Of a DNA stretch of 64,000 nucleotides, positions 1-12,900 are shown one piece after another. The notes under the pieces were generated by a model. It was not told where the DNA came from. It was given only the letters and a program-made list of their open reading frames with translations, and made no database searches. Origin of the DNA: Nectonema munidae (taxonomy: Eukaryota > Nematomorpha > Nectonematoida > Nectonematidae); contig JAUIRK010000960.1 of the NCBI GenBank assembly GCA_030549495.1, positions 62,001 through 126,000 on the forward strand, written 5' to 3'. Both the position numbers and the translations under genes were made by a program. How positions within the stretch are numbered: position 1 is the first letter of the stretch; each line of letters starts with the position of its first letter.

Positions 1-309
1 AAGGAACAATAAGAGAATTTTGGGATGAAGGGATATATTGGAAAATTACATGTTCAATTGTGATAGAGTTATAACATTGAATAAATGACTGAAACTTATC
101 ATTGACACATTAGAGTTGGGGTCGATATTAATTATAATCAGAATCACAGAAATTCCTAGAATCGTAATCAGAATCACAATTATTTTTTCTTAAAAAAAAC
201 CAAAAATCAGAAATAGAGAACCACAAAAATCAGATTCTATCAGTAATTGTAGCTCCAGGAGCTGGTATACATTAGAAGAACAAACAGATCTTTAGTGTTT
301 CACAGTCAT

Positions 310-478
310 GACAAACAATTACGTGCCTATTTCAGCTAATAATGCATTGATACAGATGATAATCCAGTAAGCTAGTAAAAACTAAAATAATCCATCTTTC
401 CACAGTTAGCTAAAGTCACATGTATATTGTATATATCTACAAATATACTTTCTACTGATGAGAATCATAATTAGAATG
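310..478 (+). repeat. Diverged direct repeat, copy 1
   Basis: A stretch of about 170 bp that recurs about 2.03 kb downstream in the same orientation (2343-2500). Both copies share blocks such as CAATTACxTGC, TATTTCAGCTAAT and AATCCATCTTTCC, and both end in TGATGAGAATCA. Runs of an AGAATCAGAATCACAAT-like minisatellite surround copy 1 (about 110-240 and 530-590). No coding potential is seen. It is probably a fragment of an interspersed repeat of unknown class. Confidence 0.6.
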
Positions 479-2342
479 GTATTTTAAGAATTAAAATTTT
501 AGAAATGAAAAAATCAGAATCAAAATAAAAGTTGTAATTATAAAATTCAGAGAATCAGAATCACAATCATTATTTAGAATTAGAGTCAGACCATAAGAAA
601 TTTTGGCATCAGAAAATGCCAAATGAAAAAAAGTTTGACATTTTTTATCCATATATTATTTGCATTCTTTAACTAGCTTTGTCTAATTCCAAATTTTAAA
701 TGATCGGAATAATATTAAGGAAAACTCTTTGGGTAGATTTTTACTTAAAAAATTGACCTTCATTTTGAAATGAGTAAAAAATTACAAATTTTTTTGTACC
801 ATTGATAGTCCGCTTTTACTCGTAATACACGCGTTAAGAAGAACGGTAGCACTAATTTAATATTTCACGAATTCAAAAAAATGAAGTCGTTCTTAAGTCA
901 ACGATGAATTAATTTTACTATTTATAAAGTCATAAAAAAAAATTCTAATTATTGAGCCTAATCGATTAAAAAGGAGGAATTAAAAAATGTAAGTTTATAA
1001 ACTGGGATAAAGCATGTCTCAAATAAGGATTTTATATAATACACGTCACAATGAGTAACATACTCTTTACAAGAGAAGAAGGTTATCATGTAGAAAGTTC
1101 ATGCGATTCATTGTTTCATCATTCAATTCTCTAGGGCATTTAAGAACATTGTAGATCATTGCAGGAGATATCAATTGAAGAACGCATATTAAATAACAAT
1201 AAAAATACTAATAGAACAAAGAAGCACATATAATTATAATTCAAGTAAAAAGATTTATTTAATAACCAATGGAAATTTTAAAGTAGAATCACTAGAAGAA
1301 ATGATTCTAGGACATTTACTACGATAATAGGAGAGCCAAATGCGCTTGTTTTGCATGGAGCTCTGCTTCACCACATCAAATTAAAATATAATTTAGATTA
1401 ATTTAACTTAATCTAGAGAATTCTGTGAAATTATAATAGAAAAAAATTAACAAAAAATCCACACATAATAATAGAATTTTGAAATGTTGCCCTTATTTTA
1501 TATGCATTTGAGTAGAAATAAATTTTACTCAAACAGATTTTGCAAAAACATTGGCTTTAAATACTTCTAATTGAATAGGTATTCATTATAAACTCTCATT
1601 ACTTTGTAATATGCATCTTTGTGATTTAAGAATTTGCATAAATATGGCTGATGCTAAGAGAGGATGGACAGGAGATAATGTTCGAGGGAGATAAGAAAGA
1701 TGAGAGAAAAAGGCAGCAAGGATAACATTCAAGTGAAAAGTGCATAAAGTCAGAGTAGTAATGTTGGCATGTCCAATCAATGAACATCTTAAGATTTGAG
1801 AACCAGAATTTCAAGTCTAATAAACTAATTTCTTTTTCAATTAGAATTTATATATTTCAGATGTTTTCATTTATTGGGAGATAGCTATCACACTGTTTCT
1901 CAAAGGGTTGAAAATAAGATATAAAAAGGATGTATAAACAAAAGGAAATATATACAGTAAACATAGAGTAAATCAACTTCGCACAAACCAAATATTTGCG
2001 TGATCCGGTTTAAATGAAGAGTACTGTATAATTTTTAAATACCAAGATAATATATTTATTGGGTATATGCAAACTGAAAGATAGAAAAAGAAATATGAAT
2101 GAAATGCACCACTCCATAATTTAAAATCCTTAAAACTAAAATATTTGTTTATGATTGGCTCAGAGACTAATTTAATTTGGAAATTGAAATTTGTCGAATT
2201 TTGAAAACATTAGGCTACACAGATTGTGTTACTTAGGATCAAATAGGTGATTGTGGTCATAACTGGTATGATGACTATAAATGTCTATTCATTCTGAATG
2301 CCAGATATCTGGTATATCTGCCCTTTAATATTTGACAGCTAA

Positions 2343-2500
2343 AACTAACAATTACATGCATATTTCAGCTAATCATGTATCAGTACAGATGATGATGCGC
2401 CAAGCTATTGGAAACTAAAGAATCCATCTTTCCAGTTAGCTAAACTCACTTGTAAATATCCACAAATGTTTTTTACTAATGAGAATCAGAATTAGAATCA
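2343..2500 (+). repeat. Diverged direct repeat, copy 2
   Basis: Second copy of the 310-478 repeat, same orientation, with many substitutions and small indels, so the duplication is old or both are separate insertions of one family. It too runs straight into AGAATCAGAATTAGAATC, the same minisatellite-like edge as copy 1, which suggests the edge belongs to the repeat unit. Confidence 0.6.
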
Positions 2501-4525
2501 AAATGCAAACCTGATTTAGAAATGAAATCATCATGGTAGATTTGGTATAAAAAAATAATTTTATTTAAAATTTGAATGATTGTTTTCGTAAGCAATTTTA
2601 TAATCAATTTGCTATAGAAAAAGCTTTTAAAAAATATAATATACCTCGCAAAGCTTTTCTTGAAAAGGCAAAAAAAAGCTACATAGATACAGAATAAAGA
2701 ACTCATCAGTCGGTAGGCTATATAAACTTACAGACCTATAAAAAATCTCACTCTAACGCAAGTTGAAAAATGCCGTTGACTTGAAAAATATGACGATGAA
2801 TGATTTGTTAACATTGGCATGTATAAATGCGGTGCAGGACATTTCGTACCATAGAGATTTTTTATTTTGGGGTACGAAATGATCTAATTACGTATGAAAT
2901 GTCTTGAACTCGTATAAATGTATAGATTGACAAGTAGATCAGTGTTTGTTAACCGTTGTTGCGAGGAACTCCGAAAGACTAAGACTTTCTCTTAAGAAAG
3001 AGTAAGGTATTTTTTTACGTTTAAGTTTAGATGTTTTTAATGAAAACTTTATAATCAGATATCATAAAGAAGTAGTAAGAATCTTATCCAGCACTACTAA
3101 AAAATATGATACAGAAATTTTCTCAAACTACTACTAATAATATATATTTTTTCATCCTAGTTTATTTTTTAATTATCATATATTTTTATAATGACAAAAG
3201 TTAAGCAATTATTATTACCTTTTTTCGTTAGTTTAATTGAGAACCTTTTTTGTCTTAATCTAATTCCTTTTCTTTTACTGTGATAAAAATATACGAAAAT
3301 GATATTTTTTGAGTAGAGTTCCTTGAAGGATTTTATATATTTCAAGGGTGCGAAAGTAAAAGAGTTAAGAAACGCTGGTCTATTTCATTATATTTAGAAC
3401 TGAAGAATATTGCATTAAAAACCAGGATCAAATATGTTTAACTCAGATACAAGCAATAAAGTGTACTCTTTGATGAAAAATACAGCCCTACCTCTATCCT
3501 TATATACTAAAGATAAATAAAAAGAAGATAATGATAAGGAAATCTTAAACATACTTAATATGCATTTATATTTATATGTATAAATAATAACATAAATAAT
3601 TAAAATAAACACTTACTTATTATTAGATAATGAAGAGAAACTCGTTGACACTTAATTTTAAAAGAAAAATTTATACTGAGAAAAACATTTAAATGTCTTA
3701 AATACTTGAAGCACCAAAAGAACCAATGAGAGGACTTGGATCAGATTTTAAGCTTTCTGGTAAAACTTTAGGAAGATCAAAACCTTGGACTTTTTTATTA
3801 ACCAGAAAAAAAGCTATTGAAAATTTTCGCTTATTGAATGTATTATCTTGTGTATAATCAGCTAGAGAACTTTTGAAATAAAAAGGATCAAATAAAAAAA
3901 TCTCTATGAATTATGATATAATTTAAAACAACATAAAACAATGCAAAATACCATATTTCACTTATCACTTGAGAAGAGAGACCGGAGGAAAGAAAAAAAT
4001 TCAAGACCTTCTCAACTAATTAAAAAAATTTGCCTATAAATATATTAAATTTAATAACATTATTTTTTAAAATATTTACGACTTAAAAGACCATTTAGAG
4101 GTTTAAGTGAAAAGAAATGTTCATCAGATTGTGTTCTTTGAGAAGCAGACACTTTCCAAACATTCATATTTATTGGACGAAATTAAAATAAAAATATTTT
4201 TGCAAAAAAAGACTGAATTTTGTTCTCTTTTAGTTTGCCAACTTTTTAGAGTCTTCATGAAGCATTTTTCTGTTTTTTTTTAAATCAAAATAGCTTAAAA
4301 TATTCCCAGTAATTTTTGTTAAGAATTGTTTTAGTTTTAGGAATCATATGCTTGCGAATCGAAACAGAAAAAACCGGATCGAGACTATAAGCATCAATAT
4401 TGTTCTTTGCTTAATATGTTAATGTAAATTGCAAATAAATCTTATTTCTTCTTCTTCTTCAATAACAAATGGGATCTGCAAAGTACCACTAGATGCACTT
4501 TGTGTATATTATAGGTTATGTAGAT
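2501..4525. other. AT-rich gene-free stretch
   Basis: No supportable gene. The only structure I see is a short, imperfect palindrome near 2833-2915, where GACATTTCGTACC faces GGTACGAAATG and GTATGAAATGTC. The remaining open frames are short, low complexity and without recognisable motifs. Confidence 0.5.
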
Positions 4526-4826
4526 CAGCGTTTTTCAAACTTTTTTTACTGCGCCCCATGGCAAGAAGCACAGTTTGCATCCCAACCCATAAAATTTGGG
4601 TGTAATAAGACAAACTCATATCACTACGTTTATTTGTTCAACATTGACAATTTATATGTATATTTTTTTATGATCTGCACATCGCTTTATTTTATGAATA
4701 AAATATTAATGCTTTTAGATTTTCTTCACTTTGCACTCCCTTGATGTCACTTCTTTTTTGTCACGACCCATTTTATTTTTCATGCGACCCACTGAAGGGT
4801 CGGGACCCACCGTTTGAATAACACTG
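4526..4826. mobile_element. hAT-type MITE with 8-bp target duplication
   Basis: A 301-bp non-autonomous DNA transposon. Its ends are inverted: CAGCGTTTTTCAAAC on the left and the complement of CAGTGTTATTCAAAC on the right. It is flanked by a perfect 8-bp direct repeat, ATGTAGAT, at 4518-4525 and 4827-4834. CAG-type ends with an 8-bp target duplication are the signature of the hAT superfamily. There is no transposase inside; the 83-codon open frame in it is incidental. The perfect target duplication suggests a fairly recent insertion. Confidence 0.88.
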
Positions 4827-4834
4827 ATGTAGAT

Positions 4835-6946
4835 CATAAAAAAATTAATAATTATAATTATAATTATTATATTAAAAGTTTATACATTTATATATCTAAG
4901 GGGAGTTCAAGTGAGGGAGGGTGGTACTTAATATTGAGTACTTAATTACTCAAGTATCTTAATATACATAAATAGCCTATCCTGTGGCCATTTGTCACTT
5001 CTCTCGAAACATAGGATCATTGGTAATCATAATGATTACATCGACACACTATATTTTATAACATTTTTGATAAGCTCTTACCCTCTATATTTGTTTTAAT
5101 TTATAATATATTATATAAAACTATATTATTATATAGATAATGTTTATTCTATTCGATTTTTTTAAAATTTGGGCAGTATTTATTATTAAGCTTGTATTTT
5201 TGCTTATTTACATTGTTATTTTATTAATGATACACCACAACTAACACCGAAATGTTACTTTAGTTTTCGGGGATTTTGGTAGCGGAGATTTTAGTTTTCA
5301 GGGATATTAACCAGATTTCCTATCTACAATATAGTCATAAAGAAGTCATAAACTTTAAATGTCTTACCATTAATTACAATAGATTTCATTAGATTTCCTC
5401 AAATCTCTCTTGCTATTCTCTAGAGCAAAATGTTATTTTAATTTGTGAAATATATATGTAAACTATCTTTTCTCATTTTAATAGAGAAATAGTTATATAC
5501 AGCCACGAAGCACGATTTCTACGAGCTACCCCATCAAAAAATTTCATGGAAAAGGTAAAACTATCCTTTCTCATTTTAATAGAGAAATAGTTATATACAG
5601 CCACGAAGCACGATTTCTACGAGCTACCCCATCAAAAAATTTGAAATAATGAAAAATATACATTATGACTTTTTTATTCTGCTAAATTTTAAAATAAATT
5701 TACCTTTAGGTGTTTTAATTAAGAAAGAAGCATTGGACCGCTTGTGTCAATCTATGAGGCAACCTAAAATGCTGTGATATTTTAACCAAACGATACCCAC
5801 TTCCTCCCATCAATACCCCACTATAATTGAATCAAGAAGGCACATATCGGGATTTTAATTATGATTTGTTTAAACTGGATAATTCCTTTATTCCGCAGGG
5901 TTTATAATTTAATCATTGCTAGTTGGTTAGTCCCCGCAATTACTTTGTCAACTAGACTTATATCAGCCACACTGATCAATATTTTTTTAAGTTAAAACAT
6001 TAAAGAATACAAAGATTAAAATTGCATTACACATTTTTACAATCATTTACAAATTTACTTATAATATTTTTAGGTAGTAAAAAAACAAACAAAAATTTTA
6101 TTGTGAAAAGTTTGATGAGTAACTTTTTATCTCGATATCGGCTCGGACAGATTTGTTGTCATTGAATGAAATGATCAATGTGTTTTATTTGATTATCTTG
6201 CTTATAGAATATCTGATATGGTTAAAGCATGTACAACTTTTGTAGGAATTAAAGGGAATAAATATAAATACAAATTCAAACCCTGGGCAATAGTGGAAAT
6301 ACTGTTCATGATTAAGAAGCTCAATAAATTTTTCATAAGCTAAAAGAGCAGTATAATAAAAAATGAATACCTTGGGCTAAGAAATACTATTAAGTATACA
6401 ATAAGAGAAGTAAAAATACTCTTTTACTTTAAAATTTTTTCAAATTACACTTCCACATAAAAAGTATCTGATAAAAGAATTTTTATTAAAAAGGCAATAA
6501 GAACCATGTTGATGGTGATATTGCGAATAAATTCAATGAAAACTTTGCCTATAAACACAACTCATCTTTTGTTGAGTCTTATATTTCATGTTTGATCAAA
6601 TAGGTTTGTTTGAGTTTCAAACTTCTACTTTGGAGGAAATATTATTAACCTTAAAGTTTGAAAAAATTACACTAGAGACATATATGGAATTTTAATGAAT
6701 CATATAAAACTGATAAAATAGATATTTGTACAGATGTACTTAAGTTACACAAAGTTGACCAATTCATAAAAAACAAGAAAAAACTTGCGTAAACAACTAT
6801 AGACTAGTTTCAATAATACCAACACTGTCAAAAGATTTTGAAAAATAAATAGATGCTAAGTCTTCTTCCCTTATCCAAAAAAATACTTAATTTTGAAACA
6901 CAAAATTTAATTTTTGTAATTGCTTCTTCTTTCTTCTAAATTTATC
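4835..6946. other. Region upstream of PSMD7
   Basis: No recognisable gene. It contains the 98-bp tandem duplication listed separately and otherwise AT-rich sequence. The PSMD7 promoter and 5' UTR must lie towards the right end, but I cannot identify a TATA box or initiator with any certainty. Confidence 0.4.
5462..5642 (+). repeat. 98-bp tandem duplication
   Basis: Two nearly identical copies in direct tandem with a period of 98 bp; the shared block GAAGCACGATTTCTACGAGC ends at about 5525 and again at about 5623. Only one substitution is visible in the shared ~80 bp, so the duplication is recent. Each copy includes TTTTAATAGAGAAATAG. Function unknown. Confidence 0.85.
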
Positions 6947-9900
6947 ATGTCTCCCAATCAAAATATTAAAACTGTTGTAATTCATCCTTTGGTTCTTTTG
7001 AGTGTAGTTGATCACTTCAATAGAATTCATAAAGTTAGCAATCCTAAAAGAGTTATAGGAATTTTACTTGGTAAAATCTCTAAAAATGTTTTAGATATAT
7101 CAAATAGTTTTGCAGGTAAAACTTACGAATACTTCAAATTATATCTATTTATTAATTTTAAAGCGATTAATATTGACTATAATAACTAAAAAGTATATCT
7201 ATTATTACTTATTTTTACGATCTTATGTAATAAAAATGTGATTAATATTATAAAGATCTCTATAACCTAATTTTAATGATAGATAGATATAATATATATA
7301 GATGAATAAGAATTATTATTTGTGATTAAAAATACATATCAATGAGCCCTTATTTAATCCTATCTTAGGGATTAACAATGTTACAAAAATTTTCAGTATT
7401 TGAGAAAAAAAATTCATTTAAGTGATTTAATTAATAGTATATTTCTAAAAAACAGCTGAATTATAACTTTCAATTTTGAATACATACCAAAAGATAAGAA
7501 ATGTAATCGACAAAGAACCCTGTAAGATGGAAGGATTCAATTATTTTATACCTTCATAGTTTATAACTAGTCTAGAAAAATCTAGCTTGATCATAATATC
7601 ATCTGTTATCACTGCAATACAATTTGTTAAAGCAGTCTTTTAAACATGCTAGACCTTCCAACACTATCAATAAACTACCTTAGTTTGGGAGAAGGCTATG
7701 TTATATCCGGTTAATTTATAATGACTTTATATGGCTTAAGGAACTAGGAATTTATTAAACTATAACCTGAATTTCATTAGAGCAAACTTCTTTATAAGCG
7801 GTTTAATTTAAAGAGTAGGTTTTGACCAGGTAGCAAAGTTTTTCGTCATAAACAGATTTAACTGTATAAACTTCTCTGTTTAAATTTATGAAATTTTAAG
7901 TGGAGAATAATAAAATTTGCTCATCACATATTTGTCAAAAAATTCACGTAAAATATTGATTTCACTCAATATTTTCTCATAAAAGCATTTATATGCTTTC
8001 ATATATTATGTACGTGTGAAATTTATCAATTCCAAATGATATATTAGCAATTACCAAATCTATATTCGCGTAGCTAGAACAATTTTGAGGTTATAATTGA
8101 AATAAGAATATTTTGAATGATTTCTCTTTCTTCCTATTTTATCTGTATATTCTATTTTATACAAGACATATTTTCACTAGAATTGATAATAATCAGGTAG
8201 TGTTCTGGCTATCCGATTCTAACCTTATTAGTAATCAATCTATCACTAGACATTAAGATTGTTTTCCACTTTGGAAGCGTTCGCGTTAGGATTGTATCTT
8301 TCATACAGCTGTATTTATATGTAGCATTTTCACTTTAAGTTCGTCCTTTTTCATTTTAAGTTCGTCTTTTTTCATTTTAAATTCTTTTTTCATTTTAAGT
8401 TCGTCTTTTTTCATTTTAATTTCGTCCTTGTAACTTTAACATTAAATCCGTTTCAAAAGCATGTTCAAATTAAAAAAGTAGGAACTATTTTTCCAAATTT
8501 CAAGATATTTTTTACTTTTTTGTGGGTAACGTGTATGTCCATTTTTATTCATACTTGTGTCTATATATAAAATATTAAAAATAAGTTAGTAAAACTTTAC
8601 AAAAAAAAGAAAATGTTTTTTACGACAATTATTATTACACAATGAACATACACTTTTAATATTGTTTTGTGTTTCATGATCTTTTGAATAACAAGCTTTT
8701 CTTTTTGCAGTTTCAGTGATTTTTTCTTCGAGTAGATTTCTTTATTTGTTTCTGTGCTCATACATTGAAACTCTAGACGGCATATAGGTGGAAATAGAAA
8801 CAACGTGTCCCATTAGGGCTATGCCAAGGTTTCTTATGAAATTTCAAAATCTTTTGATTCATTTAACGTTGAAGATGAGTGAAATCTTTCTTTTTCATCA
8901 TTATTTTTTAAAAGTACCCAGCAGTTGTGTACCAGAATGTTGAATATGTTAGTAATGAATCTTTTTTCCCATCTTCCATCTCTATAATACTGAGAAGTGG
9001 AATACAAACTAAGATTTTGTTACTCGATCAATATGTCCCATTGAACTGTTGTAATACTCTACTTGCTCTGGAATCTCATCTTTTTTTAAATCTCTACTAT
9101 AATGACCATGACCATATTGATGATGATCAGCACTTACAAAAACAATTGGCTGTTTGCCTTTTTTATCATCATATATTGAAAAATGAACATTTTTTCCATC
9201 TTCATATTTTTTTCCTAAAACATCAGCTTTCTACGAAATTGTGATGCTGCTTGCTTACAAAATTTTTTATCAAATCAGGATAAATAAAAGTAGTAAGTCT
9301 CTTTCTTGAAAAAGTTCCATTACAAGACATTCCATTATCTAACAAAAACCCAACAATATTTTTATTAAAAAATAGCTATCAGCAGTCAGGTTCCATTTTC
9401 AAAATTTTTTTCATTATTTGGTTTACAAGCTCAAGAATACCTTGATAAGTTTTGAATTGCTTTGGAGATTGTAAGAAAATATAAATATAGTAATTATCAT
9501 ACGCAACAATGAAAAATTGTTGACCATATTTTTCTTTTATACCTTTAATGAAAGTTTTAAGAGGGCCTTTTTGTGAGAAAGATTTTCTTAATGAACATAC
9601 CTGCAATTTTTAAAATTAGTTTTGCGCAAATTTGTTTAGATTTTTTCGCATGAAATATTTGTATGCTCCGTCATTTCTAACTTTCTTAATTTTTGGTTCC
9701 CTTTTATATCTAAGATTTCAGTGTATTCCACTTTCCCTGAGAACAAGTAACGTCCATTTTCAAGATATTTATTATAAGAAAAGGAGTTAATGGAAACACC
9801 ATATTGGTCTTATATATGTTTCTAAACTTCTTTTAAAACTTTGAATTCTAACATGTTTACCTTTGTCTGTATTCATCAATAAATGAAACCCAAAAAATTG

Positions 9901-12900
9901 TAAGAGCTCTTCTTTTGAAAACTTATCATTAATAATTCTATTTTTATTTTCACGTTTTCATTTATCCAAAATAAAAATAATCGATAATTTCCCCATAACA
10001 AAAATAAAAAAAAGACCTTTTTGTTTTCAAAGATATCTTTAGGTTTATTTTGTATAGTTGGTTTATTAACAATATCATTTCCTACATTTTTCCAAAAAAA
10101 AAAGTTCTTGAGGATTTTTCACCAGTGACCAATTTTTCAATCCAAAATCATCATCATGAGTTAGCCTGTTTGAGTAGTGTCGGGTAAAAGAATAGGAGTG
10201 GGTGGTTAATTTTGCAAATACGATTATGATTCTTCAAAAAATAGCACGATTCTTACAATTTTTGATTTTGATTATGCATATCCCATCACAATTTAAACAT
10301 TGGGAGATAATAAAGTTTAATCTTTTAGGACTTTCAATTGCCTTTCTTCCTGCTATCAGTTTTATTTGAAATTCCGGGATAATTTTTTTACCCTTTAAAT
10401 GTGTATTTTTTTTAGTTCCTTTCGATGAAAATGAAAAAGACCCTACAATATTCTTCCTCGATCATCAATACATTGAAAATATGTACAATATGTTTAGACA
10501 AGTGAATGGTAACACTTCATTTATACTATTCCAAGTTTAATCATGCCTTTTTATTGACATTTTATCTCTCTGTTTAGCTCGAGAATGTGTTGTTGGTTGG
10601 TATCACACAGGGCCGAAGTTATCGATCAACGATATTGAAATTAACAAAGTCATCAAAGCTTTCTGCCCAAATGCTGTACCCTATTTTTAAATATCATTCT
10701 TCATTATATGTATTATATGGTGAGTATAATAAAGACTCATATCCTACATGAAATGATCTCACTAACTAATATACAATCATACAATTTTTTTCAGGGTTGC
10801 GTAATTGGAGTCAGGGGATTTTAAAGGGATAGTTTCTAATAAAATATAGGAGTCCACATTTTTTGTAAGCATACGGAGTGGCCCTCTCTTTAGTCGAAGT
10901 CCGATGTAAGGGTTTGGTTTTAAATCGTTGGAATCTTGCTCTCGAAGTCCGATATTTTCACTCCACCTCTCCTCCTTTGTTTCTTTGAATGCTTCTGTAA
11001 AAAGATCATTTTAAACACTTTTTCGATTTTCATAAAATCTAATTAATATTGCTCACAATTGAAATTACGTCACCTCACCACATTTCATTAAGTTACATGG
11101 GAAAGAAAAATAAATCTATGCAATTAGAGCTTTACTGTTATAAATAATATCAAGCTAAGTGTACTCACTGCACTGTAGCGGTCATCACTGTACCTGGTAG
11201 AAGTATTATTCGTTGAACAACGTGTAACTGTTAAAATTCTGTATCCAAATTTTTTCTTCTTTTAATGTAGGTGTTGGTGATTATTCAAGCAAAGCCTAAA
11301 AGTGATGGACTTCCTACAGAAGCCTATCTTTGCGTGGAACAGATATACGAGGTAAATTGTGCTATTCTTTTTTAAAATTTTATTGCTATGAGTGAAGTGC
11401 ACTAATCTTTGAAATTTGCTTAAGCTTTTTATATTAGACATTAATTTTATAAAAGGTCTCACCTATTCATAGATTCACAAAATACTGTAGTAATAATTTT
11501 TTTGTTCTTTGACCATTATTTTTTTAAGGATATTTTGGGTTAAAAAGAATTTTTTTATTTAAATTGCGTTTTAATATTTCCACCTTCTTGCTTAGATCTG
11601 TGAGGATTTTTATAAATTATATATCAAATCAAATAAAAAGTTTTAAACATTAACCAACTTCAAAACTAGAGATGAAATGATACAAATTTTTGAAGTACAT
11701 ACTGACTATGATCACGTAACGGTTAACAGGTCGCGATTCCAAGCAACGCTCTTACATACTGGGAGACAGAGAGAGGCATATGCCTGAAACAACACTTCTT
11801 TGGGGCGGCAAATATAAAAAATATATATTCATAGAATACGAGTCCATTGCTAGAAATCATTTAAAAATTGCTATCTCCTTTGATGGAGATGAATTTTAAC
11901 GGTGACATTAAAAACCATTTCCTACAATTAAGCATAAGTAATTGCATAATCTGAAGCCTGACATTCATTTTTAAAGAGATTATTTTTTTAAAAATCGTAT
12001 TTAAATTTTTCTAATGATAAAAAAATTAACTGAATGTATGCACAGAACATAACAGTTTTAATATATAAGTTGCAGAGGGGGGGGGGGGGCGTTACTGTAA
12101 GTACAACACTTTAACTGTACCCTGGCGGCAATCTAATTTTTGCTGGAGGGAGCCATATAGGGATGTAAGCGCCCTGATTCCATCTTTAAATAATTATAGC
12201 TTATAGACTATTTTTTTGCAATAACTATATATTATTTTATACAGATTTTATGTTTTTCGCCGTATATATAAATAGAAAATAAATTTTTAACAAGCATACT
12301 TTTAATTTACGACACATGTTTTTTGCGAAATCATCAGCTCTCTTATCCTCTTATTGGATACACTCTTTTAGTATATATGACTTATTCTGATCATTATTTA
12401 ACATAACTTCAGTATGGTCTATATAACTTTTGTCAGAGAAAATAACTGACGATTTTTCAGGAAACATGTGTTCTGAATAAAAGTATGTTTGTTAAAAAAA
12501 AGTTTCCATATTATCTAATTACTATTATTTTATAAACAAAAAAAACAGTTGAAAAGTAAATGGTAGTCTTCTTACCAGTTCTTTTTGGAAATTTTATAAC
12601 TTAATGCGTTTTGTACTACTCATTCCATGTATGAAATATTGAATTACTTCAACTTTTTGCTTGAAATTATGAGTACTTAAAAAGCAGATACATAGATTAT
12701 AATTTTTTAAAATTTTATATTTGGATTTTAAGTTTAGAATTACATTTAGAAAACTTAATTGAAAACTTATTTCATTATATCCGATCAATTTCTAATGAGT
12801 TTCCATTCTCTAATTCAAAAAGTCTGTAGTGTAGTTAAACATATTTTTAAAGGAAATGAATATAAACTTTGATCCAATTCAAGTTGGCCATTGAAAGAAG

